This document shows, one piece after another, positions 25,843 to 34,475 of a DNA stretch of 64,000 nt (the stretch's first letter is position 1; every line of letters starts with the position of its first letter). The DNA is from Mycolicibacterium moriokaense. GTDB taxonomy: Bacteria > Actinomycetota > Actinomycetes > Mycobacteriales > Mycobacteriaceae. The stretch lies in assembly GCF_010726085.1 (NCBI RefSeq), contig NZ_AP022560.1:1550001-1614000 (forward strand), in the 5' to 3' direction. The position numbers were made by a program, and so were the translations under genes. Under the pieces are notes generated by a model. That model did no database searches. It had not been told where the DNA came from and worked only from the letters and a program-made list of their open reading frames with translations.

Positions 25843-27131
25843 GTCAGTACCTCCAGTGCTGCGGCCGGCCATTCGGCGCCGAGGTGCTGCGCCGCCCGTA
25901 ATCCCGACGCCGCACCGTCCTCGTGGAAACCCCAACCGTGGTAGGCGCCCGCAAACACGATGCGGTCGTCGTTCAATGTCGGTAAGAGTCGTTGGGCCGC
26001 AACGGAATCCGGCGTGTACATCGGATGGCTGTAGGTCATCTCGGCGAGCACGGTGGCCGGGTCGACACGGTCCTCGCCCCCGAGCGTGACGAGGAAGCGG
26101 GTGTCGCCGCCCAGGCGCATCAGTCGGGTGACGTCGTAGGTGATGAGCACCTGCTGGTTGTCTGAGGTGGCCAGGTAGTTCCACGATGCCCGGGCACGGC
26201 GATGTGTGGGCAGCACCGAGTCGTCGGTGTGCAGCTGCGCGTGGTTGGTGCTGTACCCGATTGCGCCGAGCACCGACCGCTCGACGGACGTCGGCTCGGC
26301 GAGCATCAGCAGCGCCTGGTCGGGATGCGTCGCGATGACGGCCGCGTCGAACAGTTGCGGTCCGTTGACGCAGCCGGACACCTCGACGCCGTCGGCTACC
26401 CGCCGCACGGAGCGCACCGCGGTGCCGAGGCGCACCTCGTCGATGACGTTGGCCACGGCGTCGACATAGGTGACGGACCCGCCGACCACCGTCCGCCAGG
26501 TTGGGGAGTTGAAGACGGAGAGCATCCCGTGGTGTTCCAGGAACACGAACAGGTAGCGGGCCGGATAGTGCAGCGACAGCCCCGGCGGCGACGACCACAC
26601 CGCCGCGATCAGCGGTGTCATGAAGTGGTCGACGAAGTAGGACGAGAAGCCGTGGCGGGCGAGGAATTCGCCGACCGTCTCGTCGTCGCCGTCACTCTCG
26701 AGCAGGCGCAGCGCCGCCCGGTGAAAGCGTTTGACCTCGGCCAGCATGTACAGGTAGCGCGGACGGGTGAGTGACGACCACGACGGGAACAACCCGCCGA
26801 GTCCACGGGCGCCCGCATATTCCAGTCCGGTCGCATCGTCGCGGGCCGACATCGACATGTCGGTCTCGCGGGTCTCGATACCGAGCTCGTCGAACAGTCG
26901 GCACAGCGTCGGATAGGTGCGGTCGTTGTGGACCAGGAACGCCGAGTCGACGGCGACTATCTCGCCGTCGTCGCGCTGGATCTGGTGGGTGTGAGCGTGA
27001 CCGCCGAGCCGGGTATCGGCCTCGTAGAGGGTCACGCGGTCGCGTAGTGCCAGCACATAGGCTGCGATCAGTCCGGATACGCCGCTACCGATGACAGCGA
27101 CAGAGCGTTGGGAGGGATGCATGCGGTCCAC
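25836..27131 (-). CDS. FAD-dependent amine oxidase-like protein
   Basis: 431 residues. The N-terminal dinucleotide fold VAVIGSGVSGLIAAYVLALRD and the GG-type follow-on TLYEADTRLGGHAHT bind FAD; a C-terminal RIVFAGAYHGWGFHEDGAASGLRAA closes the FAD site. Matches Rv0449c, first gene of the SigK operon. Either the GTG given or the ATG three codons downstream may start it; the predicted transcription start falls at the GTG, which favours a leaderless message. It probably oxidises or isomerises a lipid, but no substrate is known. Confidence 0.9.
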   Translation of the reverse strand: MDRMHPSQRSVAVIGSGVSGLIAAYVLALRDRVTLYEADTRLGGHAHTHQIQRDDGEIVAVDSAFLVHNDRTYPTLCRLFDELGIETRETDMSMSARDDATGLEYAGARGLGGLFPSWSSLTRPRYLYMLAEVKRFHRAALRLLESDGDDETVGEFLARHGFSSYFVDHFMTPLIAAVWSSPPGLSLHYPARYLFVFLEHHGMLSVFNSPTWRTVVGGSVTYVDAVANVIDEVRLGTAVRSVRRVADGVEVSGCVNGPQLFDAAVIATHPDQALLMLAEPTSVERSVLGAIGYSTNHAQLHTDDSVLPTHRRARASWNYLATSDNQQVLITYDVTRLMRLGGDTRFLVTLGGEDRVDPATVLAEMTYSHPMYTPDSVAAQRLLPTLNDDRIVFAGAYHGWGFHEDGAASGLRAAQHLGAEWPAAALEVLTC

Positions 27132-27138
27132 ATCCCCT

Positions 27139-27165
27139 ATTCGGAGCCACGTGAACCCCGGATGG
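27139..27165 (-). promoter_or_regulatory. SigK-type promoter
   Basis: On the minus strand the order is CCATCC, 15 nt, CCGAAT. These are the -35 and -10 elements reported for M. tuberculosis SigK promoters of Rv0449c and mpt70/mpt83. The expected start point, about seven bases beyond the -10, coincides with the GTG of the oxidase gene. The -35 lies only three bases beyond the stop of the GGCT fusion gene. Confidence 0.75.
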
Positions 27166-27167
27166 CT

Positions 27168-28232
27168 CTATGTCGAAGGCAGTTCCCAGGACCGCGCGGT
27201 GGCGACGAGCCCCTGCACCAACGCGGACGTCGCGGGGCAGAGGCCGTCGTCGCCGGGAAGCTGACTGCGCGGGCTGATACCGCGTATCCGTGGAGTGAGT
27301 TCGAGCTGTGCGCCACCCCCGCGCACGCGGTTCACCGGATTGTCGGGGTGCAGGCCGCGCAGCTCGCGGGGGATCGCGTCGATGTCGGTGACGACCTGAT
27401 AGCCCGGCACCGTGACATGCCGCGCGAGGTGCTCGGCCAGCGCGCGATTGCGGCCGCCGGCGAGCAGTTGGGTGCTGCGGCCGATCCGGCCGTACCCGTG
27501 CAGCGACACCGCCACGTCGACATGATCGAGGAACTCCGCGAGCCGCTCGGATTCCGCCGCGTGATAGCGGGCCGACGGCAGATGGTGGCCGTAGTTCTCG
27601 GGATGGCGAACCACGTACAGCGAAGCGTCCGCTGCATCGGCGGCACGCTCGGCGATGACGTCCGTCGTCTGTTCCAAACCGCCGCCGTGGATCGCCATGA
27701 ACCCGAACCGCGACCGCAGCGTCAATTCCTCGGTGACGCCCGGTTCGGCGAGGAGCTCCGAGAACGACTGTGGTGCAGGTGAACTCGGCTTGGGGGTGCT
27801 GTCGGGCCACTGGGCGGGATCCCATCGCCGCAGGAATTCGATCCACTTCTGCGGTAGACCGTGGTGGCGGGCGCCGTCGACGATGCGTTCCAGATAGCCC
27901 GGCCGCGGCGGCCCCGGCTCTACGCGATGATCGATGTACACCCACGCCTGATACGGCCCGTCATCGGTGTGCACGGTGAGCCGGTCGCGGCGATACCGCA
28001 CCGGGACGCCTTCCGCGCTGTCGAGGGTGGCGAGGTCGTGATCGGTGAGCTGCCACAACACGCCGTGCACCTGCGAGCCGTCGAACGGTTCGACGGTCGC
28101 CACACCCCGTTCGTTGATCAGCCAGTCGTGGTCGGCCAGCATCGCGGGCCGCGGGTCGATCGCACCCGGGCACCGCCGCGCCATCTGTCGAACACAGAGG
28201 TTCGACCCGTAGGCGAAGTACGTATGCCGCAT
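27168..28232 (-). CDS. gamma-glutamylcyclotransferase-like / poly-gamma-glutamate hydrolase fusion
   Basis: 354 residues with two domains. Residues ~1-130 are a GGCT/AIG2-like fold (HTYFAYGSNLC, then VHGVLWQLTDHDLATLDSAEGVPVRYRR). Residues ~165-350 resemble the zinc-dependent poly-gamma-glutamate hydrolase family: FMAIHGGGLEQTTDVIAERAA supplies His and Glu, VDVAVSLHGYGR a further His. Both domains act on gamma-glutamyl bonds. Its ATG follows the mntH stop with no gap, so both are one operon. Fusion and linkage to manganese uptake are unexplained. Confidence 0.82.
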   Translation of the reverse strand: MRHTYFAYGSNLCVRQMARRCPGAIDPRPAMLADHDWLINERGVATVEPFDGSQVHGVLWQLTDHDLATLDSAEGVPVRYRRDRLTVHTDDGPYQAWVYIDHRVEPGPPRPGYLERIVDGARHHGLPQKWIEFLRRWDPAQWPDSTPKPSSPAPQSFSELLAEPGVTEELTLRSRFGFMAIHGGGLEQTTDVIAERAADAADASLYVVRHPENYGHHLPSARYHAAESERLAEFLDHVDVAVSLHGYGRIGRSTQLLAGGRNRALAEHLARHVTVPGYQVVTDIDAIPRELRGLHPDNPVNRVRGGGAQLELTPRIRGISPRSQLPGDDGLCPATSALVQGLVATARSWELPST

Positions 28233-29468
28233 TCAGCCCTTCACGGTCAGGTAGATCAGCACCACGTTCAGCACAGTAATCAACGCGGCGACAATCCACC
28301 CGAAAGCGGTGGTCAGGCGGTGGTTGATGTCGTCGCCCATCAAGGCGCGGTCGCTGGTCAGACGCACCAGCGGGATCAGTGCGAACGGGATCCCGAACGA
28401 CAGCACAACCTGGGACAACACCAGCGCGCGGCTCGCGTCGATGCCGACCGCCAGAACCGCGAGTGCGGGAACCAGGGTGATCAGCCGGCGCGCCACCATC
28501 GGGATGGAGACGTGCAGCAGGCCTTGCATGATCATGGCGCCGGCATAGGCACCGACCGACGACGACGCGAGACCCGACGCGAGCAGCCCGATAGCGAACA
28601 GCAACGCGACCGTCGGCCCCAACGCGCCTCCCACCGCGGCGTGCGCACCCTCGATCGAATCCGTGTTCTCCTGCCCCTGAAGGTTTGTCGCGGCGACGAG
28701 CAGCATCGCCAGGTTGACCGCGCCGGCCACCACCATCGCGACGCCGACGTCCCAGCGGGTCACGCGCAGCAGCATGCGGCGCATCGGACCCGGATCGGGG
28801 TGGCCGTGGCGGTCGCGCGCGAGGCCGGAGTGCAGATACACCGCATGCGGCATGACGGTCGCGCCGAGCATCGCCGCCGCCAGCAGCACGCTTTCCGTGC
28901 CTGCGAACTTCGGCACCAGCCCGGCGGCAACCTGGTCGACGGGCGGCGGTGAGACGAACAGGCTGGTGAGAAATCCGATCGCGATGACAAGCAGCAGGCC
29001 GGTGATGACGCGTTCGAACATCTGCTGGCCCCGGCGATCCTTGACCATCAGCAGCAGCAGCGAGACGGCTCCGGTGATCACACCGCCGGTCAGCAGGGGT
29101 AGATCGAAGAGCAGGTACAACGCGATCGCACCGCCCATCACCTCGGCGAGATCGGTTGCCATTGCGACTAATTCGGCTTGCAGCCAGTAGACCAGCCGGG
29201 TCCGACGTCGCATTCTGCCGCCGACGGCCTCGGGCAGCGACAGTCCGCTGACGAGCCCCAGCTTCGCCGAGAGGTACTGCACCAGGCACGCCATCGCGTT
29301 GGCCACCACAACGACCCAGACGAGCAGGAACCCGAACTGCGCGCCTGCGCTGACGTTCGCGGCGACGTTCCCGGGGTCGACGTACGCGATCGCGGCGACG
29401 AAAGCGGGACCGAGCAGCATCCAGCTCGGCCGTACCCGCACGTCAGCGCGCTGTGCCAACCAACCCAC
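28233..29468 (-). CDS. mntH: Nramp family Mn(II)/divalent metal transporter MntH
   Basis: 411 residues and about eleven membrane helices. The Nramp metal-site motifs are intact: DPGN in AIAYVDPGNVAANVS (helix 1) and MPH in GATVMPHAVYLHSGLARDRHGH (helix 6). Protons drive uptake of Mn2+ or Fe2+. Overall close to M. tuberculosis MntH (Rv0924c). The GTG start has a GAAGG directly against it; a Met 16 codons in is also possible. A TTAGGTTAG metal-box half-site lies 28 bp upstream. Confidence 0.94.
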   Translation of the reverse strand: MGWLAQRADVRVRPSWMLLGPAFVAAIAYVDPGNVAANVSAGAQFGFLLVWVVVVANAMACLVQYLSAKLGLVSGLSLPEAVGGRMRRRTRLVYWLQAELVAMATDLAEVMGGAIALYLLFDLPLLTGGVITGAVSLLLLMVKDRRGQQMFERVITGLLLVIAIGFLTSLFVSPPPVDQVAAGLVPKFAGTESVLLAAAMLGATVMPHAVYLHSGLARDRHGHPDPGPMRRMLLRVTRWDVGVAMVVAGAVNLAMLLVAATNLQGQENTDSIEGAHAAVGGALGPTVALLFAIGLLASGLASSSVGAYAGAMIMQGLLHVSIPMVARRLITLVPALAVLAVGIDASRALVLSQVVLSFGIPFALIPLVRLTSDRALMGDDINHRLTTAFGWIVAALITVLNVVLIYLTVKG

Positions 29469-29495
29469 CTTCTATCGGACAAGCGAATAGAAAAG

Positions 29496-29514
29496 TTAGG
29501 TTAGCCGAAACCTC
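29496..29514 (-). promoter_or_regulatory. iron/manganese-box-like sequence upstream of mntH
   Basis: TTAGGTTAGCCGAAACCTC matches the IdeR consensus TTAGGTTAGSCTAACCTAA at 14 of 19 positions, with the left half perfect. It is placed where an operator for mntH would be. MntR or IdeR control is an inference. Confidence 0.4.
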
Positions 29515-29565
29515 CCGCGGAGTGAACTAGCGGGGGTCTGCCTGTCTCTGCTGGGCTTGAAACCC

Positions 29566-29808
29566 TTACCAGCCCCAGCCGCCGATCCCGATGACCAGGC
29601 CGCCGCCCCAGAAGGGTCCCCAGTTGCCGTAGTTGTTGACCGGTTGGGGGGAGGTGACGATCTGGGCGCTGCCGTTGGTCTGGCACTGCGTTGTGGTCGG
29701 ACCGACGTTGATGCATTCGGGCGCCGCCGAAGCGACTGGCGCGGCGGCGAACGCGCACACGCTCACCATCGCGAATAGCGTTGCGGCAGAACATGTTCTC
29801 AACCGCAT
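29566..29808 (-). CDS. small secreted protein
   Basis: 80 residues. A signal peptide (MRLRTCSAATLFAMVSVCAFAAAPVASA) ends before AAPECINVG. The mature 50 residues contain two Cys and the Gly/Trp-rich tail NYGNWGPFWGGGLVIGIGGWGW. The Shine-Dalgarno AAGGAGG is strong. It shares the general layout (signal, Cys, TxCxTxGxxQI) with the two genes just upstream but is more diverged. Function unknown; likely extracytoplasmic. Confidence 0.75.
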   Translation of the reverse strand: MRLRTCSAATLFAMVSVCAFAAAPVASAAPECINVGPTTTQCQTNGSAQIVTSPQPVNNYGNWGPFWGGGLVIGIGGWGW

Positions 29809-29839
29809 GATGGGCCTCCTTAGGCCGCAGTAACGGTGG

Positions 29840-30154
29840 TCAGCGGCCGCCGTGGCCGCCGCCACCTCCGCCGCCACCGTGATAGCCGCCGAAGCCACCC
29901 ATGATGAGAGCGGGGCCGTAGAACTCGTCGTCCCACGGATACAGATAGTCCGGCTCGGCCGGCGTGGCGTTGATCTGCACGTTGCCCGGCGTTGCGCATT
30001 CGGTCGTCGAACCGCCGAGCACCTCTGCGCCACCAGTATCGGTGCACTGGGGCAGTGTGGACCCGGTTTGGGCGCCCGCCATCGGTGCAGTGAATGCCGT
30101 ACTTATGCAGACACCTGCGAAAAGCGTTGCGAGACAGCGAACTTGACGTCGCAC
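29840..30154 (-). CDS. small secreted protein, paralogue A
   Basis: 104 residues. Signal peptide to about residue 28 (...FTAPMAGAQ), then LPQCTDTGGAEVLGGSTTECATPGNVQINATPAEP, then a Gly/His-rich end (GGYHGGGGGGGGHGG). GTG start with AGGAG nearby. The core block is almost identical to that of the next upstream gene, showing tandem duplication. The His/Gly tail could bind metal, which is speculative. Confidence 0.78.
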   Translation of the reverse strand: MRRQVRCLATLFAGVCISTAFTAPMAGAQTGSTLPQCTDTGGAEVLGGSTTECATPGNVQINATPAEPDYLYPWDDEFYGPALIMGGFGGYHGGGGGGGGHGGR

Positions 30155-30188
30155 GGGCGTCTCCTAGGCTGGGACGTCTAACCCCTCA

Positions 30189-30503
30189 TCAGGGGAAGAA
30201 GAAGCCTTCGCCGCCGAACATGTCGCCCCACGGACCGACGTACTCCTGCTCGGCGGGCGTGGAGTTGATCTGCACGTTGCCTGGCGTTGCGCATTCGGTC
30301 GTTGAGCCGCCGAGAGCTTCGGCGCCACCGGTGTCGACACATTGTGGGAGGCCCGACGCGCGGGCCGGCTCCTGCGCTGGCGCGGGGGCAGGTTCAGGAG
30401 CCGGAGGCGCCGGTTGGGCGATGGCCGCGGGGGCCGTCAAGATCGCGGCTGCTGCTCCGGCAGCAACAAAGAGCGGAGTGATGTGTCGAAGCTTGGTCCG
30501 CAT
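30189..30503 (-). CDS. small secreted protein, paralogue B
   Basis: 104 residues. A signal peptide (LRHITPLFVAAGAAAAILTAPAAIAQ) is followed by a Pro/Ala linker (APPAPEPAPAPAQEPA) and the shared core LPQCVDTGGAEALGGSTTECATPGNVQINSTPAE, with two Cys probably disulfide-bonded. It ends EGFFFP. The linker is absent from paralogue A. A CCCCTCATCAGGGG palindrome sits at its stop codon. Function unknown. Confidence 0.78.
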   Translation of the reverse strand: MRTKLRHITPLFVAAGAAAAILTAPAAIAQPAPPAPEPAPAPAQEPARASGLPQCVDTGGAEALGGSTTECATPGNVQINSTPAEQEYVGPWGDMFGGEGFFFP

Positions 30504-30536
30504 AGGCGCGCCCTTCTCTCTAAAGGTATCCCCGGC

Positions 30537-31614
30537 TTAGTGCACAGAGTACAGGCCTTTTCCGGTGATCAGCGGTAGGTCCAGCGTCGTCCGGATCCCG
30601 GGCGGAGCGGCGACGACCGCGGGGATCGCGTTGACGACGCGGGCGGCCGTCGCGACCAGTCCGGCGTGGTTGTGGTCGCCGTTGCGGCTGCTCAGGCAGA
30701 GGTCGAGGGCGTAGGAAGGTTCACCGGTGATCTCGATGCGGTAGGAGCCGCCTTCCTGCGCCGGTTGCGGCCAGTCGGGCCGCAGGCCGTTGCGCAACCG
30801 GGTGACGTGTTCCAGCACGACGGCGACGTTGCCGTCCTTGCGGCCCTGCACTTCGAACCGAAGCGCCGCCGCGGTGCCCTTCTTGATGTGACCGGACGCG
30901 ATGTCGAAGTCGTCGGGTGCGGGCTCGCGAACGTACGTCTCGGTCACCTCGTCGAGTTCGATGCCCAAGCCCGCGGCCAACTGCCGCACCACCGACCCCC
31001 AGGCGAGACTCAGTACCCCGGGCTGCAAAAGCATCGGGAGATCGTCGAGGGGCCTGCCGAAACCCATGACGTCGAACATGACGGTGGCGCTGTCGTAGGT
31101 GTCGTAGTTGATGATTTCCATGCACCGGATCTGCTCGATGCTCTGGCAGGTTCCAGCGAGTGCGAGTGGCAGCAGGTCGTTGGCGAAGCCGGGATCGATG
31201 CCGTTGACGAAAACGCTGGAGTTGCCGGTCCGCGTCGCGTCCTCGATCGGCTTCACCAGTTCGTCGGGCAGCACCTGCCACGGGTATTGGAGGAACACCG
31301 CACTGCTGCCGACAACATTGACGCCCGCGGCGAGGATGCGTAGGTAGTCCTCGAGCGCCTCGGGCAGTCGGTTGTCGGCCATGGCGGTGTAGACCGCGCA
31401 TTGCGGGTTGGTCGCCAGGACCGCGTCGAGGTCTGTGCTGGCGGTGATGCCCGTCGAGATGTCAAGTCCCGCAAGCTCTCCGGCGTCTGCACCGGCCTTG
31501 GAATCCGACGACAACCCATACGGCGGTGAGCTCGAACTGCGGATCCTTGATCAGCTGGGTCAGGGCGTGACGGCCGACGTTCCCGGTGCCGACCGCGGCG
31601 ACTTTGATGCTCAC
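30537..31614 (-). pseudogene. dihydrodipicolinate-reductase-like oxidoreductase with a frameshift
   Basis: The gene starts at a GTG (SIKVAAVGTGNVGRHALTQLIKDPQFELTAVW) with GAGGAGC before it, then loses frame at about 31513. Beyond that point the other frame continues SSDSKAGADAGELAGLD to the stop. Removing one T from TGGGTTGTCGTCGG restores ELTAVWVSSDSKAGAD and a single chain of about 358 residues, the length I recall for Rv0926c. The N-terminal Rossmann GxGxxG and the rest of the DapB-like fold are otherwise intact. Either a recent mutation or a sequencing error. It follows the SDR by 10 bp. Confidence 0.8.
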
Positions 31615-31624
31615 CAGTTGCTCC

Positions 31625-32416
31625 TCACAGATCCGGGATGGGCAGGTCGAGGTTCGGGAAGGTGAGACCGCCGTCGACCTCGAGTGTCTTGCCGGTCAGA
31701 TAGGAGGCGGCGGGAGACGCGAGGTATACGGCGGCTGCGGCGATGTCCTCGGGTTCACCCAATCTGCGCATGGGCGTGACCTTTTCCATCGGTGCGCGGA
31801 GTTCGTCGTTGGAGGCCACGACGTCGAGGGCCGAGGTGAGGATCGAGCCGGGCGCGATGGCGTTGACGCGGATCCGCGGGCACAGGTCGAGCGCGGTGAG
31901 TCGCGTGTAGTGGGCGAGTGCGGCCTTGGCAGTTCCGTAGGCGGCGAAACCGCGGCCGGCTTCGCGGCCCATTGTCGACGTGATGTTGATGATGTTGCCT
32001 CCGCCGGAGTGCTCGAGCATCAGCGGGACGGCCGCGACGGTGAGTGCGTGTGCGGTGGCGACGTTGAAGGTGAACGCGTCGCGCAGGTCCTTCGTCGATG
32101 TGGTCAGCAGCGTGTTGGGCATGGTGCCGCCGACGTTGTTCACGACGATGTCTAGTTTGCCGAAGGCCTCGATGGCCTCACCCGCCAGCTTGGCGGTGTC
32201 CTCGGGGTGCGCGAGGTCGGCAACCACGACGTGTGCTCGGCGGCCGACGCCTTTGACCTGTTCGGCCACCTCTTCGAGTTGAGACTGGGTGCGGGCCGCA
32301 ATGACCACGTCCGCACCGGCTTCCGCAAATGCGAGCGCCATTGCGGCGCCGAGTCCACGGCCCGCTCCGGTCACCACTGCGACTTTGTCGTCCAGCCGAA
32401 ATCTGTCGAGAATCAC
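31625..32416 (-). CDS. short-chain dehydrogenase/reductase
   Basis: 263 residues. Cofactor motif [17 protein letters not shown] (NNAG equivalent), the catalytic Ser in NITSTMG, the YxxxK as YGTAKAA, and [11 protein letters not shown] near the end mark a complete classical SDR. GTG start with GGAAGGA. Corresponds to Rv0927c in position. A KstR-consensus 14-mer lies about 65 bp upstream, so the SDR-DapB-like operon may respond to sterol metabolites; the substrate is not known. Confidence 0.92.
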   Translation of the reverse strand: MILDRFRLDDKVAVVTGAGRGLGAAMALAFAEAGADVVIAARTQSQLEEVAEQVKGVGRRAHVVVADLAHPEDTAKLAGEAIEAFGKLDIVVNNVGGTMPNTLLTTSTKDLRDAFTFNVATAHALTVAAVPLMLEHSGGGNIINITSTMGREAGRGFAAYGTAKAALAHYTRLTALDLCPRIRVNAIAPGSILTSALDVVASNDELRAPMEKVTPMRRLGEPEDIAAAAVYLASPAASYLTGKTLEVDGGLTFPNLDLPIPDL

Positions 32417-32479
32417 GTGCGCTTCCTTCCGTCGCCCGGCGAACCATAACAACCTTCGGCGGCGACGGTGGGCGCTTTT

Positions 32480-32493
32480 TGAAACACGTTCTA
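32480..32493. promoter_or_regulatory. KstR-type operator
   Basis: TGAAACACGTTCTA fits the KstR consensus TNNAACNNGTTNNA at every defined position. It lies upstream of the SDR gene and is the exact reverse complement of the motif at 56741. KstR is the TetR-family repressor of cholesterol catabolism genes. Confidence 0.7.
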
Positions 32494-32594
32494 ATTTGGT
32501 CAACGTCGTTCAATAGCTATCCACGAAATTGCAGAGGAAGCGCGAGCGGATCGCTGCAGAAAGCGGATAGCGTTGGGACGACGACCGCAGCCGC

Positions 32595-33518
32595 CTACTT
32601 CTTCGCGGCGGCCTTCTTCGCCGCCTTCTTGGCAGGGGCTTTCTTCGCCGCTTTCTTGGCAGGCGCCTTCTTGCTCGCGGACTTCTTCGCAGGAGCCTTC
32701 TTCGCGGATGTGTCCGAATCGCCTCCACCGCGCCGAGCCTTCACGCTGGCCTCCAGCTTGGCGAGCAGATCCGACACATCCTCGGTCTCGTCGAGCTCCT
32801 TCGGCTGCTCCTCGGTGGTAAACGCTTCGCCGCCTTCGAGTTTCGCCTGAATCAGCTCGTGCAACTGCTCCTGGTAGTCGTCGTGGTAGCGGTCCGGGTT
32901 GAAGTCGTCGGTCATCGAATCGACCACCTGGCTCGCCATCTTCAGCTCGGCGGGTTTGATGTCCACCTTCGTGTCGAGCGACGGGAAGTCGGGGTCGCGA
33001 ATCTCGTCGGGCCACAGCAGCGTCTGGATCACCATCACATCGCGCTTCGAGAAGTCCTGCACCCGGAGCGCGGCCAGCCTGGTCTTGTTGCGCAACGCGA
33101 AATGCACGATCGCGACCCGATCGGTCTCCTTCAGCGTTTTCGTCAGCAGCACATACGATTTCGTCGACTTGCCCTCTGGCTCGAGGAAGTAACTCTTGTC
33201 GTACATCATCGGATCGATGTCACTGGCGGGCACGAACTCCAGTACTTCGATCTCGCGGCTGCGTTCCTCCGGCAAGGTGGCGATGTCCTCGTCGGTGATG
33301 ATCACCGTCTGGCCGTCGTCGGATTCGTAGGCCTTGGCGATGTCGCGGTACTCCACGACCTCACCGCAGACCTCGCAGACCCGCTTGTACCGGATGCGCC
33401 CGTTGTCCTTCGCGTGCACCTGGTGAAACTTGACGTCGTGGTCCTCGGTCGCGCTGTAGACCTTGACCGGCACGTTCACCAGGCCGAAGGCGATTGAACC
33501 TTTCCATATGGAACGCAT
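32595..33518 (-). CDS. mku: Ku DNA end-binding protein (non-homologous end joining)
   Basis: 307 residues. The bacterial Ku core covers ~1-255 (MRSIWKGSIAFGLVNVPVKVYSA, the zinc-like CEVCGEVV, PMMYDKSYFLEPEG and DPDFPSLDTKVDIKPAEL). The tail (~258-307) is a Lys/Ala/Pro repeat (KKAPAKKSASKKAPAKK) like that of mycobacterial DNA-binding proteins. It forms a ring on broken DNA and recruits LigD. It starts 9 bp after the fructokinase-like gene on the same strand, so it may be read from the polyol operon. Confidence 0.96.
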   Translation of the reverse strand: MRSIWKGSIAFGLVNVPVKVYSATEDHDVKFHQVHAKDNGRIRYKRVCEVCGEVVEYRDIAKAYESDDGQTVIITDEDIATLPEERSREIEVLEFVPASDIDPMMYDKSYFLEPEGKSTKSYVLLTKTLKETDRVAIVHFALRNKTRLAALRVQDFSKRDVMVIQTLLWPDEIRDPDFPSLDTKVDIKPAELKMASQVVDSMTDDFNPDRYHDDYQEQLHELIQAKLEGGEAFTTEEQPKELDETEDVSDLLAKLEASVKARRGGGDSDTSAKKAPAKKSASKKAPAKKAAKKAPAKKAAKKAAAKK

Positions 33519-33527
33519 AAGGCCACG

Positions 33528-34475
33528 TTAGCCGGGTTGGGGCAGCAGTGGGCCGGAGCTTCCCGACGCGGCGTCGCGTGTTGCGCGATCCGGCAGGTCA
33601 GCGCCCGCACGACCGACGGTCAGCGCCGACGACAGCGCGGCGGTCCGCACCACCTCGGTCAACGCATCGGTGCTGATGGCGGCCAGATCGCCGCGCCGCT
33701 CGGCGCCCAGCAGGTTCCGCTCCCACAACGCATCGATCAGGCCGGTCATGAACGCATCGCCCGCGCCTACGGTGTCGACGACGCGCACCTGATACGCCGG
33801 CACCCGGACCTCGCCCGCCGCGCACATTGCGAACGCACCACGCTCACCCATCGTCACCGCGACGATCGAAGGCCCCGCCTGCAGCCAGGTTCTTGCGATT
33901 TGTTCGGGGGAGCGGCTCGGGTCCATCCATCGCAGGTCCTCATCGCTGGCCTTGACGACGTCGCACCGCTCGATGAGGCGGTCGATCCGGCCGCGTGCCC
34001 CGTCACCGTCATCGATGAGGCCCGGCCGCACATTCGGATCGAACGTCAGCGTCGCCGCTGCGTGGTAGGTGTCCAGCAGTGCCGCGGTCGCACGGCAGCC
34101 CGGCTCCAGCACGGACGCGATGGACCCGGTATGCGCGACGAGTGGCGGCGTCACCTCCGGGGTGCCGGAAAGCTGCCAGTCGATGTCGAACACATACTGG
34201 GCCGAGCCGGACGCGTCGAGGGTGGCCACCGCGGTCGGCGTGTGGGCGGCGGTCATGCTGCCCGAAACGAGTTGCACACCAGAGCTTTCGACGTAGTCGA
34301 CGATGCGCCGGCCACGGGCGTCGTCGCCGATGTGGGTGAGGAAGTCGACGCTTCTGCCCAGCCGGGCCAGGCCGACCGCCACGTTGAGCGGACTGCCGCC
34401 GACGTGCTCACCGGTGACCAGGCCGTCGCGCTCGACGATGTCGATCAACGCCTCGCCGATGACCAGCGCTCTCAT
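33528..34475 (-). CDS. PfkB-family carbohydrate kinase (fructokinase-like)
   Basis: 315 residues. PfkB signatures: GGSPLNVAVGLARLG early and the C-terminal ATP/anion-hole motif DTVGAGDAFMTG with the catalytic Asp in GAGD. Given the neighbouring mannitol dehydrogenase, it would phosphorylate the fructose formed from mannitol. The start overlaps the dehydrogenase stop by 4 bp. Kinases for ribose or other ketoses remain possible. Confidence 0.9.
   Translation of the reverse strand: MRALVIGEALIDIVERDGLVTGEHVGGSPLNVAVGLARLGRSVDFLTHIGDDARGRRIVDYVESSGVQLVSGSMTAAHTPTAVATLDASGSAQYVFDIDWQLSGTPEVTPPLVAHTGSIASVLEPGCRATAALLDTYHAAATLTFDPNVRPGLIDDGDGARGRIDRLIERCDVVKASDEDLRWMDPSRSPEQIARTWLQAGPSIVAVTMGERGAFAMCAAGEVRVPAYQVRVVDTVGAGDAFMTGLIDALWERNLLGAERRGDLAAISTDALTEVVRTAALSSALTVGRAGADLPDRATRDAASGSSGPLLPQPG

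Noticed and set aside
27961..29289. 442-codon minus-strand frame overlapping mntH and the GGCT fusion
   Set aside because: It lies out of phase inside two clear genes and has an Arg/Ala/Pro-rich composition with no motif.
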